Below are positions 35,101-43,314 of a stretch of 64,000 nucleotides of DNA, in pieces. Under the pieces are notes generated by a model. That model did no database searches. It saw only the letters and a list, made by a program, of their open reading frames with translations, and was not told the origin of the DNA. The stretch covers positions 1 to 64,000 of the forward strand of contig NZ_FQWW01000010.1 of assembly GCF_900129795.1 (NCBI RefSeq), in the 5' to 3' direction. This DNA comes from Flavobacterium sp. CF108 (GTDB lineage: Bacteria; Bacteroidota; Bacteroidia; Flavobacteriales; Flavobacteriaceae). The position numbers and the translations under genes were made by a program. Numbering within the stretch: the first letter of the stretch is position 1; each line of letters begins with the position of its first letter.

Positions 35101-35519
35101 TCAAATAAAACTTGGTAGTTCTCTTTTGTAAATGCGAAATTGCTTGATAATATTGGAATAGGAGTCCAATAATTTAAACCATCTGGCCTTCCTTTTGCAT
35201 TACGTACAATTGCCCCACCAGCATTTAAATTCCATCCAAGACCTACCCATGAAGCAGTTTCATTTAGTTGAATTCCAGAAGTATTGTAACTAAGAGAGAT
35301 TGGTACCGTTAGTTCTTTGGTTTTGATAGTGTATATTGGAATACTAATATTTAATTTTCCTGTAGAATAGTCTATAGGGTATAAACCTTGTTTTGCGAAA
35401 GAAGCTGCATTTGGACTTACCGGAAAATAATTAGGAAGATCTTTAGTAATTTGAGAAAAAATTACATTGGGTAAAAACAATGCAAATAGCAGTAACTTAA
35501 AAAAAGTGAGCTTAAACAT
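32145..35519 (-). CDS. Large exported RHS-type partner protein with C-terminal YD repeats
   Basis: This 1124-residue protein has a signal peptide (LLLFALFLPNVIFSQITK). An N-terminal module typical of Bacteroidetes RHS partners follows: YPIDYSTGKLNISIPIYTIK, VPISLSYNTSGIQLNETASW, VGLGWNLNAGGAIVRNAKG. The long beta-rich middle has no known catalytic motif, and YD repeats come near the end (TITDPKGYTTTYTYDSAGRL). No toxin domain is attached. It directly precedes the RHS toxin gene (17 nt). In Tc-type toxins a similar pair of proteins (TcB and TcC) forms a closed cocoon, so it may form the shell or carrier of the toxin; this is inference. The first ~850 residues have markedly AT-rich codons, while the last ~270 are more GC-rich, like the toxin gene. 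Confidence 0.85.
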   Translation of the reverse strand: MFKLTFFKLLLFALFLPNVIFSQITKDLPNYFPVSPNAASFAKQGLYPIDYSTGKLNISIPIYTIKTKELTVPISLSYNTSGIQLNETASWVGLGWNLNAGGAIVRNAKGRPDGLNYWTPIPILSSNFAFTKENYQVLFDMQKGDRDTSPDEYIISAPGLSGSFYFDQNDSYKAYFRDFQNTKVRIISDTEIEITKDDGTIYKFGKNLQNAEVLEITSNPSELVQSWGSSFISAWYLTEIISANGKEVVSFSYKTINSTDYPVITSEHLEFIDGGFSPSTLPNYPLGNGYLFPIKKQFLQTITFPNGKIDFISTLDRQDLMDDYKLNSIEVNSILNNQVTLVQKSSFTYDYYLRTGGGNFSVSYSDPLANNTKIQNSKSYALRLKEIINNKTNTKHSFEYNSSPILRRGTTGQDYWGYMNGNTGSLIPPTSADIKSSIPANERTINFGTGNRKGDENIMKSGVLEKIVYPEGGYTIFEYEANRYIKNITNILTEEKSASISASGVGCTPNYNEISFTVGSNYVNQSGKISYYFSSATNETTGNNSYVQFNTTTYYRLNYDPVQQKYPTSSGTVATNFGIGYSNTLKARDYRSGISGPSGCPFLNINATWKETTGTVIVPTTIFIGGLRIKSIKNFLPGITLPVTEKQYTYEQENVLNDEGMGIYGRKIIFQDNISVAKPTYSSSTIYNSNIGSGPSMTYGKITETDINSSKNGKIEYYYENIPTQREIGIQPTIFMHPQYNTLSPLFSIISPYATQISDFGYYKSDTWNYGSLIKTKYYKNDSPVSFKVIKTIDNTYQKLIEKTLSTNIIFNIVSPPYNVSQNFPSGTYNQVWDSHSYQFFYFTGGISLGKKVLTSTTETEYDDNENPTNQKITTYSYENPLHYQLTKTETVNSKNETLKTQLSYPQDLVSTGQTAEMQGLINQNKIDKPIKTETFVNNVQTSESITKYEQSTATGNLLLPKEIHSSKGLVETFPFNNANRKINFTLYDTDVVSGVTLGNGNVLEYSLENGTPVSIIWGYNKSQPIAKIENAAYSQVSSYAANLQNLSNTGTEADLISALNTLRTALPNAMVTTYTYLPLVGVSTITDPKGYTTTYTYDSAGRLEFVKDNAGNILSENQYNYKP

Positions 35520-35642
35520 ATTAGGTAATGGCGTGTTAAAATGTTAAATTAATATATTTCTTTGTAAGAAAATACAAGTTTAGACTTAATTTTTGTTAAA
35601 ATAACTATTGTTACTTTAATAGATATTAACAAAAAAATATCT

Positions 35643-35747
35643 ATGGTTAATATCTCTTTTTTCTTATTTTTAATAGCTTTATGGATCATGGTTAAAAAAA
35701 GAGAATGTCCTTCCTATTCTGCATTTATTACTGATTTAAATATTTAG
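35643..35747 (+). CDS. Possible 34-residue single-helix peptide
   Basis: An ATG-initiated frame reads MVNISFFLFLIALWIMVKKR, then ECPSYSAFITDLNI-stop. One membrane helix followed by a basic cluster is the layout of small membrane peptides. It lies in the 305-base gap between the RHS partner and the DUF4403 gene, on the opposite strand. No good ribosome site is seen and chance is quite possible. The rest of the gap holds only the terminator at 35764-35794 and the AT-rich upstream region of the RHS operon, with no clear promoter (a weak taaacttg on the minus strand at 35575-35582). Confidence 0.25.
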   Translation: MVNISFFLFLIALWIMVKKRECPSYSAFITDLNI

Positions 35748-35763
35748 GGGAAGATATTCTATA

Positions 35764-35794
35764 TAAAAAAGTCGGAAGATTTTTTCTTCCGACT
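35764..35794 (-). terminator. Terminator of the DUF4403 gene
   Basis: A 10-bp perfect stem (agtcggaaga / tcttccgact, 35770-35779 and 35785-35794) has a T-run on the minus strand. Confidence 0.88.
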
Positions 35795-35824
35795 GAGACT
35801 AAATAATTGTTTTGCTTTTTCTTT

Positions 35825-37231
35825 TTATTTCAATCCATTTACCGAAACATTCACAGTTCCGTTTATTTTGATAAAAGCGATAATCGCCTGATTCGTTAAT
35901 TGAATTTTATCAAACTGGATATCTTCCATTTTTCCGTTTACAAAAACGCCCGGCATTGGCGAATAATTTTTAAGATAAGCCGCCATGCTCTTTTTGCCTT
36001 CTTCTAAATTAGGCTGTATCGAATATCGGCAGCTTTCTTCCATTTTTCTTAAAACAAAACCTTGTGCAAGCCAGTTTGCAGTTCGCATTAGTTTGCTTTT
36101 GGTATCTAAAACATAATCCAGTTTGTCAAAATAAATTTCTTTTGTCTGCGCATTATATTGCGGAATTCCGTTTAAATAAAGTGTTCCGTCTATAGAGCCC
36201 AGAACATCAAGAGCAATAATCATTTTTCCGTTTTTATGCCAGATCGAAACATTTTTAACTGTTACTTTTTTGCTTCCTGAACCAAATTCCTGTCCGGCAA
36301 AATTCTTCGTCATAATTTTTGAAGCATCCATATAGCTTGAAATCGCCGCGATATTTGCCGATATCTGATTTGGGATTTTGGTAACCGGTTTCAAAATAAT
36401 TTTACTCGCATTAAATTTAGATTCAGGCTGTTTGCCTACAATAGTTTCCATATTGCATTTCATTCCCATTTCGAGTAAAAAAGAATCATTTTTCAGTTTT
36501 GCATTGGTAGAGTAAACTTCAACAGGAACAATTCTTAACCAGCTTTCATAAGTATCGCTCATTTGAAAAGGCGTACAGATTTTTTCTAAAGCCGATAAAA
36601 CATTCGGTTTAAAATCCATAGATTTTTCGATAGCCTCATCAATTTTATGTTCCAGTTTAGATTTAAAAATGGAAATTGCCGGATTAATCAAATAAGTAAT
36701 CGGCATGTTTTTTCCAAATACTGTCATCGTTGGACTTTCGTTCCAGTCTAAAGATCTAAATTCGGTTTTAGTATTCAGTTTCCAATTCGTTAAAGCAACA
36801 TCGCTGGATAATGTAATAACGCCATTTAGATTAAATTCTCTCGTATCGTAAAGTTCAATCCCCATTTTTTTTGTTCCAATTCGGTATTTAATAGTCGCTT
36901 TTAACGGAAGAATCGTTTTTATTTTTTTATCCGGATTTGCAGGATCATTTTGAATTTTTATTGGAGCCTGTTTCCAGATTTTCATTTCAATATCGTCATC
37001 TTCAATATTATTATCCTCATAAATTAATCCGTTTAAAAGTGTATTGGTTTGATTTTCAATGTCATTCAGTTTAACCGTAATAGGCAGATTTATAAAGGAA
37101 GGATTGGCATCATAAATTAGTGGACTTGCGTCATCTGGTTCTGGTTTTAAAGTTTCTAATTTTTGAGAAGTTGAACAGCTAAAGAATGTGGCAGTTACCG
37201 CAAACACTGAGATTATGGAAAAAAATTTCAT
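35825..37231 (-). CDS. DUF4403 family lipoprotein
   Basis: This 468-residue lipoprotein has a signal peptide and lipobox (ISVFAVTATFFSCSTSQ). The first in-frame start lies 78 nt further upstream, but the ATG at 37231 gives a clean signal peptide and follows a TAnnTTTG element. DUF4403 proteins consist of two similar beta-rich halves related to tubular lipid-binding folds; the conserved parts here are SFINLPITVKLNDIENQTNT and LDYVLDTKSKLMRTANWLAQ. Its role is not established in the family; lipid or lipoprotein handling in the envelope is a guess. The gene borders the accessory island, and its last 27 nt are duplicated at the other border (27035). Confidence 0.85.
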   Translation of the reverse strand: MKFFSIISVFAVTATFFSCSTSQKLETLKPEPDDASPLIYDANPSFINLPITVKLNDIENQTNTLLNGLIYEDNNIEDDDIEMKIWKQAPIKIQNDPANPDKKIKTILPLKATIKYRIGTKKMGIELYDTREFNLNGVITLSSDVALTNWKLNTKTEFRSLDWNESPTMTVFGKNMPITYLINPAISIFKSKLEHKIDEAIEKSMDFKPNVLSALEKICTPFQMSDTYESWLRIVPVEVYSTNAKLKNDSFLLEMGMKCNMETIVGKQPESKFNASKIILKPVTKIPNQISANIAAISSYMDASKIMTKNFAGQEFGSGSKKVTVKNVSIWHKNGKMIIALDVLGSIDGTLYLNGIPQYNAQTKEIYFDKLDYVLDTKSKLMRTANWLAQGFVLRKMEESCRYSIQPNLEEGKKSMAAYLKNYSPMPGVFVNGKMEDIQFDKIQLTNQAIIAFIKINGTVNVSVNGLK

Positions 37232-37255
37232 AATTAATGATTTTTTTAAGTGAAG

Positions 37256-37263
37256 CAAAATTA
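37256..37263 (-). promoter_or_regulatory. -7 promoter element of the DUF4403 gene
   Basis: TAATTTTG on the minus strand matches TAnnTTTG and lies 24 nt before the ATG at 37231. Confidence 0.5.
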
Positions 37264-37409
37264 AGAAAACTATTAAATTATCTTGATAAAGTGTAACATT
37301 TGATAACAACTGCCGTCTTATTTAGATAATGAAACACAATTATTAACGTTTTATTATCATAATTTACTTATAAAATATATTATTATTGTTTTAAAAATTT
37401 AACAATACC

Positions 37410-38111
37410 ATGATCGAAATTAAAGATTTGCATAAATCCTATAAAATGGGAAGTTCGGAACTGCATGTGTTGAAAGGAATAAATTTTAATATTGCCGAAG
37501 GAGAATTAGTAGCGATTATGGGATCGTCAGGATCTGGAAAATCGACTCTTCTTAATATTTTAGGAATTCTGGATGAAGCCGATTCTGGTAGTTATATTTT
37601 AGACAATACGCCAATTAAAAAATTAAACGAAACCCTGGCTTCAAAATACAGAAACAAGTTTTTAGGGTTTGTTTTTCAATCTTTTAATTTGATCAACTAT
37701 AAATCAGCATTGGATAACGTTGCTATGCCCTTGTATTATCAGGGTGTGAAAAGAAAAGAACGTTACGATATTGCAATGAGATATCTTGAAAAAGTAGGTT
37801 TGGGTTCGCATTCTCATCACTTACCAAACGAACTTTCTGGAGGACAGAAACAGCGTGTTGCAATTGCAAGAGCACTGGCTTCGAACCCAAAAGTTTTATT
37901 GGCCGATGAGCCAACGGGAGCTTTAGATACCAAAACTTCGTATGAAGTTATGGAGCTTATTCAAGGAATTAACGATGAAGGAAAAACAATTTTGATCGTT
38001 ACACACGAACCTGATATTGCCGCAATGTGCAAAAGGAATGTAGTCCTGAAAGATGGATTAATTATCGATGATAAATTAGTAGAACAAGTTAGAGCTTCAT
38101 CTTATGTTTAA
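37410..38111 (+). CDS. ABC transporter ATP-binding protein (MacB/LolD type)
   Basis: The 233-residue ATPase has Walker A GSSGSGKS (38-45), a Q-loop in FVFQSFNLI, the signature LSGGQKQR, Walker B VLLADEPTG with the catalytic Glu, and the H-loop VTHEPD. It is close to the LolD/MacB/FtsE class, which powers mechanotransmission and not substrate channels. It begins a six-gene operon: ATPase, two FtsX-like permeases, adaptor, TolC, adaptor. It overlaps the first permease gene by 8 nt, indicating translational coupling. The substrate is unknown; the system probably exports a drug, peptide or lipid from the periplasm. Confidence 0.95.
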   Translation: MIEIKDLHKSYKMGSSELHVLKGINFNIAEGELVAIMGSSGSGKSTLLNILGILDEADSGSYILDNTPIKKLNETLASKYRNKFLGFVFQSFNLINYKSALDNVAMPLYYQGVKRKERYDIAMRYLEKVGLGSHSHHLPNELSGGQKQRVAIARALASNPKVLLADEPTGALDTKTSYEVMELIQGINDEGKTILIVTHEPDIAAMCKRNVVLKDGLIIDDKLVEQVRASSYV

Positions 38112-39348
38112 TATTGAGCGTTGGCAGGAAATATTTGATGCAATTTCCAAAAACCGACTACGAACATTCCTAACAGGGGTTTCGGTGGCTTCGGGAATTT
38201 TTATTTTGGTGATTTTGCTAGGGGCCGGAAAAGGGCTTCAAAATGGTATTGAAAAAAGTTTTGAGCGTGATGCTACTGGTCTTATTGAAGTTTGGTCAGG
38301 AACTACAACTAAAGAATATAAAGGATTAAATCCTGGCAGACAAATTCAATTTAGAAATAGCGATTATAATCAATCGGTTCAAAAATTTGGTGATAAATTA
38401 GAATTAAGGTCTGCATCATATAATTTTTGGGGTGCTTCATTTACATATGGGAAAGAATCGGGGACTTATCAATATAAAGGAGTAGATCCGGATTATGCCG
38501 GAGTCGAAAATCTTACTATTGTTCAAGGTAGATTTGTTAATAGCAATGATTTGACAAATAATGAAAAAATTGTTGCTATTGGGATGAAAATAAAAACAGA
38601 TTTGTTTAAAGACAAAGATCCTTTGGGAAAGGAAATTTCAATCAATAATGTCAATTTTAAAGTAGTAGGAGTTTTTACAGATCCGGGAGGAGAGAGAGAG
38701 GAAGCCAGAGCGTATTTACCTAAAACGACTGTTCAGAGAGCGTACGGAGGCGGAGATAAAATAAGTAACATTTTCTTTACCTTAAAAAAAACAAAAGATT
38801 ATGATGAAGCTTTGGCTCAATCTGAGAAATTTACCCAAGACTTAAAGGCTTTACTTAGAAGTAAAAATATGGTAGCTCCTGATGATGATGGAGGGATAAA
38901 TGCCTATAATTCAGTTAAAGATGTTAAACAATTTTATGATTTGAATCTCTATATCAGGTTATTCTTTTGGTGGGTTGGAATTTGTACGATTATAGCCGGA
39001 GTTGTAGGGGTAAGTAATATTATGCTTATTATTGTTAAAGAAAGAACGAAAGAAATTGGAATCAGAAAGGCCCTTGGAGCCTCACCATTCTCTATTATTT
39101 CTATGATCCTTCATGAATCTATTTTTATTACTACTGTTGCTGGTTTTATTGGTTTGCTGGCAAGTTTGTTATTGCTTGAATTTGTTGGGCCGCAAGTACA
39201 GAGCGAATATTTTGTGAATCCGCAAGTTGATTTTAGCGTAGCATTCACGACGCTTGTTTTACTTGTGTTTGCAGGCGCTATGGCAGGTTTTTTTCCTGCA
39301 TACAGAGCAGCCAAAATTAGACCTATTGTAGCACTTAGAGAAGAATAA
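38104..39348 (+). CDS. ABC transporter permease, MacB/FtsX type (first)
   Basis: This 414-residue protein has the MacB-like layout: one N-terminal helix (about 18-40, FLTGVSVASGIFILVILLGA), a large periplasmic domain (about 45-280) and three C-terminal helices (about 285-310, 340-365, 378-400) of the FtsX domain. NIMLIIVKERTKEIGIRKAL is the coupling-helix signature. FFPAYRAAKIRPIVALREE ends the protein, as in the family. It is 44% the usual mass of E. coli MacB plus ATPase because the ATPase is a separate gene here. It overlaps the ATPase by 8 nt and is 3 nt from the second permease, suggesting a heterodimeric transporter. Confidence 0.94.
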   Translation: MFNIERWQEIFDAISKNRLRTFLTGVSVASGIFILVILLGAGKGLQNGIEKSFERDATGLIEVWSGTTTKEYKGLNPGRQIQFRNSDYNQSVQKFGDKLELRSASYNFWGASFTYGKESGTYQYKGVDPDYAGVENLTIVQGRFVNSNDLTNNEKIVAIGMKIKTDLFKDKDPLGKEISINNVNFKVVGVFTDPGGEREEARAYLPKTTVQRAYGGGDKISNIFFTLKKTKDYDEALAQSEKFTQDLKALLRSKNMVAPDDDGGINAYNSVKDVKQFYDLNLYIRLFFWWVGICTIIAGVVGVSNIMLIIVKERTKEIGIRKALGASPFSIISMILHESIFITTVAGFIGLLASLLLLEFVGPQVQSEYFVNPQVDFSVAFTTLVLLVFAGAMAGFFPAYRAAKIRPIVALREE

Positions 39349-39351
39349 ATT

Positions 39352-40614
39352 ATGTTTAAGAAAGATAATTGGGATGAGATTTTACAGGCCCTGACAGCAA
39401 ATGTTTTTAGAACAATCTTAACTGCATTTGGAGTGTTTTGGGGTATATTTATATTGGTGATATTACTTGCAGCAGGACAAGGTTTAGAAAACGGTATTAA
39501 AAAAGGATTTGACGGAATTGCCACAAATACTATGTTTATGTGGAGTCAGACAACCTCTAAAGCGTATAAAGGACTGCCAAAAACACGTCGTTATGATTTT
39601 AGAAATAGCGATGTTGCAGCTTTAAAAGCAGCGCTGCCGGATTTATTATATGTTTCGCCAAGAAATCAGTTAGGAGATTTTAACGGAACAAATAATGTAG
39701 TTCGAGGTACAAAAACGTCTGCTTTTACTATTTATGGAGATTATCCGGAGTTGATTAAACAACAGCCAATGGATATTATAAACGGCAGATTTATAAACCA
39801 GAAGGATATTCAGGATAAAAGAAAAATAGCCATAATTGGTAAAGGTGTTATCAGCGAACTTTATGGAAAAGAAGAAGCTGTAGGGACTTATATCAAGATT
39901 AACGGCATCAACTTTATGGTTGTTGGCGTTTATAAATCTAAACAGCAAGGAGGAAATGCAGAACAGGAACAAAAGAATATTTTTATTCCGTTTACAACAT
40001 TTCAACAGGCTTTTAATTATGGAGATAAAGTAGGATGGATGGCACTTACGGCAAAAGATGAAACCTCTATTACCGCCTTGAAACCTAAAATTTTAGAAAT
40101 AATCAAAGGGCTTCATTCCATAAATCCTGCAGATGACAGAGCAGTAGGAAATTTTGATTTGTACGAGCAGTTCAACAAGGTGCAGAGTTTATTTAATATC
40201 TTAAAAATCATTGCCTATTTTGTTGGGACATTAGTTTTGATTTCGGGGGTAATTGGAATTTCAAATATTATGCTGATCGTAGTTAAAGAACGTACAAAAG
40301 AAATAGGCATCAGAAGAGCTTTAGGCGCAACCCCGGGAGCAATTCGCAGTCAGATTTTATCTGAATCTATATTTTTAACGATCATTTCAGGAATGTTTGG
40401 TATTGCCGTGGCAACAGGAATTATAGCTCTCTTAAATTTGGCGTTAGATTCGATGCCGCCCGGCAACGATACCATGTTTGCCAACCCGAGTGTTGACTTA
40501 GGAGTTGTATTTGTTGCCTTAGTAATATTAGTAGGATCTGGTTTGCTGGCAGGATTTATTCCGGCGCAGACCGCAATTAATGTAAAGCCTGTAGATGCTT
40601 TACGAACAGAATAA
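39352..40614 (+). CDS. ABC transporter permease, MacB/FtsX type (second)
   Basis: This 420-residue paralogue of the gene just upstream has the same four-helix layout: N-terminal helix TAFGVFWGIFILVILLAAG, a periplasmic domain of ~240 residues, and an FtsX domain with NIMLIVVKERTKEIGIRRAL and the ending IPAQTAINVKPVDALRTE. Different loop sequences make it a distinct subunit rather than a recent copy. Two different permeases with one ATPase indicate a heterodimer. It begins 3 nt after the first permease; the adaptor follows after 42 nt. Confidence 0.94.
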   Translation: MFKKDNWDEILQALTANVFRTILTAFGVFWGIFILVILLAAGQGLENGIKKGFDGIATNTMFMWSQTTSKAYKGLPKTRRYDFRNSDVAALKAALPDLLYVSPRNQLGDFNGTNNVVRGTKTSAFTIYGDYPELIKQQPMDIINGRFINQKDIQDKRKIAIIGKGVISELYGKEEAVGTYIKINGINFMVVGVYKSKQQGGNAEQEQKNIFIPFTTFQQAFNYGDKVGWMALTAKDETSITALKPKILEIIKGLHSINPADDRAVGNFDLYEQFNKVQSLFNILKIIAYFVGTLVLISGVIGISNIMLIVVKERTKEIGIRRALGATPGAIRSQILSESIFLTIISGMFGIAVATGIIALLNLALDSMPPGNDTMFANPSVDLGVVFVALVILVGSGLLAGFIPAQTAINVKPVDALRTE

Positions 40615-40656
40615 AATTATCAATCAAAAAAATAATCGATTAAACTAAAAAACAAA

Positions 40657-41775
40657 ATGAAAAAAGGAGTAACCGTAACCATTTTAATTTTAATTGCTAT
40701 AGTCTTTTTTGGCGCGCTTTACTATTTATACGCAAAGAATCAAGAATCGCCAATTGTTTTTAAAACGGAGAAAGCAGAGATTAAAACGATCGTAAAAAAT
40801 ACAATTGCGACTGGTAACATTCAACCTGATGAAGAGGTATTAATCAAACCAAATATTTCAGGTATTATTGAAGAAGTTTATATCAAAGCAGGAGAAAAAA
40901 TCAAAGCAGGAGATATGATCGCTAAAATTCGAGTGGTTGCAAACGTTTCTAACGTAAGCAGTACTCAAAATCAGGTTCAGACTGCTAAAATTGCTTTAGA
41001 TAATCAGGAGAAAATTTATCAAAGACAAAAAATACTTTTTGATAAAGATGTAATTTCTGCCAATGATTTTGATGCAGCGCAAGTAGCTTACAAACAAGCA
41101 AAACAAACCTATCTGGCTGCAAGACAAAACTTAGATATTGTAAAAACAGGTACAACTACTTCGTTAGGAAGTTATGCTAATACTTTAATTCGTTCAACAG
41201 TAAACGGAATGGTTTTACAGGTTCCGGTAAAAGTAGGAAACCAGGTTATTGAAAGTAATAATTTCAACGAAGGAACTACAATTGCAAGTGTTGCCGATGT
41301 TGGAAGAATGATTTTTATTGGAAAAATTGATGAATCTGAGGTTGGGAAAATCAAAGAAAAAATGGCAATTGAAATTACTGTTGGAGCAATTGAAAATAAA
41401 AAATTCGAAGCAGTTTTGACTGATATCGCACCAAAAGGAGTTGTAGAAAACGGAGCAATTCAGTTTGAAATAAAAGCAAGATTAGAAAATAGAGATGATA
41501 CATTTATTAGAGCCGGTTTAAGTGCAAATGCATCTATTATTCTTGAAAAAGCAGATAAAGTTCTGGCTATAAAAGAATCATTAGTTCAATTTGACAAAAA
41601 AACTCAAAAACCATATGTAGAAGTTGAAACAGCACCTCAAAAATTTGAAAGAAGAGATTTAGTTTTGGGTGTAAGTGACGGAATTTACGTTCAGGTTAAA
41701 AGCGGAATAAAAAACACGGATAAAATTAAAATCTGGAATCAGGGTTTAATTGACGAGAAAGAAGAGAAAAAGTAA
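40657..41775 (+). CDS. Periplasmic adaptor (membrane fusion) protein, first
   Basis: This 372-residue adaptor has an N-terminal anchor (about 7-25), a lipoyl/biotinyl-type half motif (NIQPDEEVLIKPNISGIIEE, VYIKAGEKIKAGDMIAKI), and a coiled-coil hairpin at about 105-165 (VQTAKIALDNQEKIYQRQKI ... AARQNLDIV). The second half motif (NTLIRSTVNGMVLQVPVKVG) and beta-barrel and membrane-proximal domains follow. It bridges MacB-type permeases to TolC. It has no lipobox and is probably membrane-spanning. It sits between the permeases and the TolC gene. A second adaptor of the same family follows TolC. Confidence 0.92.
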   Translation: MKKGVTVTILILIAIVFFGALYYLYAKNQESPIVFKTEKAEIKTIVKNTIATGNIQPDEEVLIKPNISGIIEEVYIKAGEKIKAGDMIAKIRVVANVSNVSSTQNQVQTAKIALDNQEKIYQRQKILFDKDVISANDFDAAQVAYKQAKQTYLAARQNLDIVKTGTTTSLGSYANTLIRSTVNGMVLQVPVKVGNQVIESNNFNEGTTIASVADVGRMIFIGKIDESEVGKIKEKMAIEITVGAIENKKFEAVLTDIAPKGVVENGAIQFEIKARLENRDDTFIRAGLSANASIILEKADKVLAIKESLVQFDKKTQKPYVEVETAPQKFERRDLVLGVSDGIYVQVKSGIKNTDKIKIWNQGLIDEKEEKK

Positions 41776-41856
41776 TTTGAAGCTGTAAAGAGTTTTTTGG
41801 GTTTAAAAAATGTTAAATTTGCGTGGTTTGGTTTACTGCGCTTTCATTCAAAATAT

Positions 41857-43308
41857 ATGAAAATAAATAAATATAATAGTCTTATTTTTGCTATGTTGTT
41901 TGGGTTTGGATTAGCCGGACACGCGCAATCAAAACAATGGACACTAGAAGAATGTGTGAAATATGCATTAGATAATAACATTACAATAAAGTTGACTGAG
42001 CTAGATTTAAAAACGGCGTCGATTGATAAAAAAACGGCAATAGGTAATTATCTTCCGTCAGTTAATGCAAATGCGTCACACTCTTGGAATATTGGTTTGA
42101 ACCAAAATATCACAACAGGTTTACTTGAAAATCAAACTACACAATATTCATCTATTGGAGCTTCTGTTGGGGTTGATATTTACAAAGGACTTCAAAATCA
42201 AAATACACTGCGAAGAGCAAATCTTTCTATTGTAGCTTCAAAATATCAATTGTTGAAAATGCAGGAAGATATTTCATTAAATGTTGCGAGCGCTTTTTTA
42301 CAGATTTTATCTAACAAAGAAGATTTAAAAGTAAAAAAAGAGCAGTTAGCAATTGATGAAAAACGTTATGCCCGCTCTGAAGAAATGGTAAATGCAGGAA
42401 CAATTCCGCGTGGAGATTTATTTGATCTAAAAGCAACTGTAGCTACAGATAAACAAAATATTACAGTTTCTGAAAACAATTTATTGATTTCGAAATTAAG
42501 TTTGGCTCAGCTTTTACAATTAAAAGAATTTGCAGATTTTGATGTAATAGATAATACAAACTTACAAGACGAAAATAATATCATGGCGCAAAGCCCAATT
42601 GATATTTATAATAAAGCTAAGGAAACTCGAACAGAGTTAAAATTAGCACAAACGAATCTTGAAATTGCAGAAAAAAATGTTTCAATAGCACGTGGAGCTT
42701 ATCAGCCTACATTAAGTGCTTTCTATAACTTTAATACCAGAGCAAGTTATTCTGATATTATTACCGGATCGACTTTAAACACAGCAAATCCTACCCAGCA
42801 AATTGGATATGTTGAAGGAACAAATCAACCTGTAGTACGCGATAATTACAGTTCTGTTTTAGGAAATGCTGCACCAATTTTAGACCAGTTTAAAGATAAT
42901 AAAGGGCAGTCTTTTGGTTTACAGCTATCGGTTCCAATATTTAATGGCTTCGCTACAAGAAACAATGTTGAAAGAAACAAAGTAAGTTTAGAGAAATCTA
43001 AAATAGATTTAGAGCAAAAAAGTTTAGATTTGCAACGTAACGTTTATACAGCATTTACAGATGCAAAAGGCGCTTTAAATACTTATGAATCTTCAACAAT
43101 TACTTTAGAAGCAAGACAGCAGGCATATAATTATGCTAAAGAAAAGTACGATGTTGGTTTAATGAATTCATTCGATTTTACACAAGCACAAACATTGCTG
43201 ACAAATGCACAATCTGATGTTATCAGAACGAAATACGATTACATGTTCAAAATAAAAATACTTGAATTTTATTTCGGAATTCCAATTGTTCCAATTATTA
43301 CAAAATAA
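41857..43308 (+). CDS. TolC family outer-membrane efflux protein
   Basis: This 483-residue outer-membrane protein has a signal peptide (LFGFGLAGHAQSKQ) and the TolC pattern of two related halves, each of long helices with a short barrel-forming strand: WTLEECVKYALDNNITIKL..., then SLDLQRNVYTAFTDAKGALN, then YEKEKYDVGLMNSFDFTQAQ-like motifs near the end (YAKEKYDVGLMNSFDFTQA). The frame is open to a TTG at 41797, but the ATG at 41857 gives a normal signal peptide. TolC trimers form the outer-membrane exit duct. It lies between two adaptor genes and 6 nt before the second. Confidence 0.93.
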   Translation: MKINKYNSLIFAMLFGFGLAGHAQSKQWTLEECVKYALDNNITIKLTELDLKTASIDKKTAIGNYLPSVNANASHSWNIGLNQNITTGLLENQTTQYSSIGASVGVDIYKGLQNQNTLRRANLSIVASKYQLLKMQEDISLNVASAFLQILSNKEDLKVKKEQLAIDEKRYARSEEMVNAGTIPRGDLFDLKATVATDKQNITVSENNLLISKLSLAQLLQLKEFADFDVIDNTNLQDENNIMAQSPIDIYNKAKETRTELKLAQTNLEIAEKNVSIARGAYQPTLSAFYNFNTRASYSDIITGSTLNTANPTQQIGYVEGTNQPVVRDNYSSVLGNAAPILDQFKDNKGQSFGLQLSVPIFNGFATRNNVERNKVSLEKSKIDLEQKSLDLQRNVYTAFTDAKGALNTYESSTITLEARQQAYNYAKEKYDVGLMNSFDFTQAQTLLTNAQSDVIRTKYDYMFKIKILEFYFGIPIVPIITK

Positions 43309-43314
43309 TTTATT

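Noticed and set aside
41797..41856. Upstream TTG start for the TolC gene
   Set aside because: The added 20 residues hide the signal peptide; the ATG at 41857 gives the expected N-terminus.
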